DNA of 64,000 nucleotides. It comes from Argentina anserina. Its lineage: Eukaryota > Streptophyta > Magnoliopsida > Rosales > Rosaceae. This document shows positions 63,862 to 64,000 of the stretch, one piece after another; positions within the stretch are counted from its first letter, which is position 1, and the number at the start of each line of letters is the position of its first letter. The notes below the pieces were generated by a model, which saw only the letters and a list, made by a program, of their open reading frames with translations, had not been told where the DNA came from and did no database searches. The translations under genes were made by a program, and so were the position numbers. The DNA is taken from assembly GCF_933775445.1 (NCBI RefSeq), contig NC_065878.1, forward strand, positions 14,271,395-14,335,394, read 5' to 3'.

Positions 63862-64000
63862 GTAATTTCATATGCTTTTCACACTGAAAGAGTTTGTGTA
63901 TAGTTTGCTATCTAGTATTTTTAATATTCTTGAGAAGTATATTTTTTTTGCATCTCATAGTACTGCAAGTATAGAAAACTGCTAGAGTATGCATTCTTCA

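Overview
This 64 kb window is nuclear DNA of a eudicot plant, probably a rosid. I see spliced genes with AT-rich introns, a cytosolic-type tRNA-Val, plant-only gene families (BZR1-type beta-amylase, chloroplast bestrophin, R/B-type bHLH) and many classes of plant transposable element. A Rosaceae source seems plausible but I cannot prove it. Exon borders were set by hand from GT/AG (once GC/AG) sites, frame continuity and family similarity. Coding lengths sum to multiples of three in every complete model except one, which carries a 7-bp repeat frameshift.

Left part (1-20.6 kb) is gene rich. It starts with the end of a Gypsy-like LTR, then an unknown 172-aa protein gene (-), a 78-aa membrane-anchored protein gene (+), a bestrophin-like thylakoid chloride channel (VCCN, +), tRNA-Val(CAC) (-), an unknown 132-aa protein gene (+), a decayed LINE, the F-box/kelch gene SKIP4 (-), and a 17-exon peroxisomal acyl-CoA thioesterase (ACH, -). 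Middle part (20.6-36.6 kb) has a SINE and a TRIM retrotransposon, a class-3 lipase gene (+), and two beta-amylase genes head to tail (-): a BZR1-BAM fusion (BAM7-like) and a plastid-type BAM2-like gene.

Right part (36.6-61 kb) is mostly transposons: a hAT MITE with perfect 8-bp target duplications, a 6.4-kb LTR element without recognisable pol, a Gypsy-like deletion derivative, a LINE-like retroposon, and a Copia element split by a nested insertion. The last 2.4 kb is the 5' part of a MYC1/GL3/EGL3-type bHLH gene that runs off the window.

The most unusual item is in the Copia element. An RRM domain closely resembling that of plant RSZ-type SR splicing factors sits in frame just upstream of the Copia protease, where gag should be. 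Other highlights are the 7-bp repeat frameshift in BAM2 exon 1, the BAM7-BAM2 tandem pair with identical exon lengths, a palindromic G-box cluster upstream of BAM7, a Helitron 17 bp from a BAM2 splice donor, a GC-AG intron in ACH and a 15-nt micro-exon in the bHLH gene. From memory, the gene order combines Arabidopsis segments on chromosomes 2, 3 and 4 (VCCN/SKIP4/BAM7 and ACH/lipase/BAM2/MYC1), which suggests that this genome keeps an ancestral block that was fractionated in Arabidopsis.
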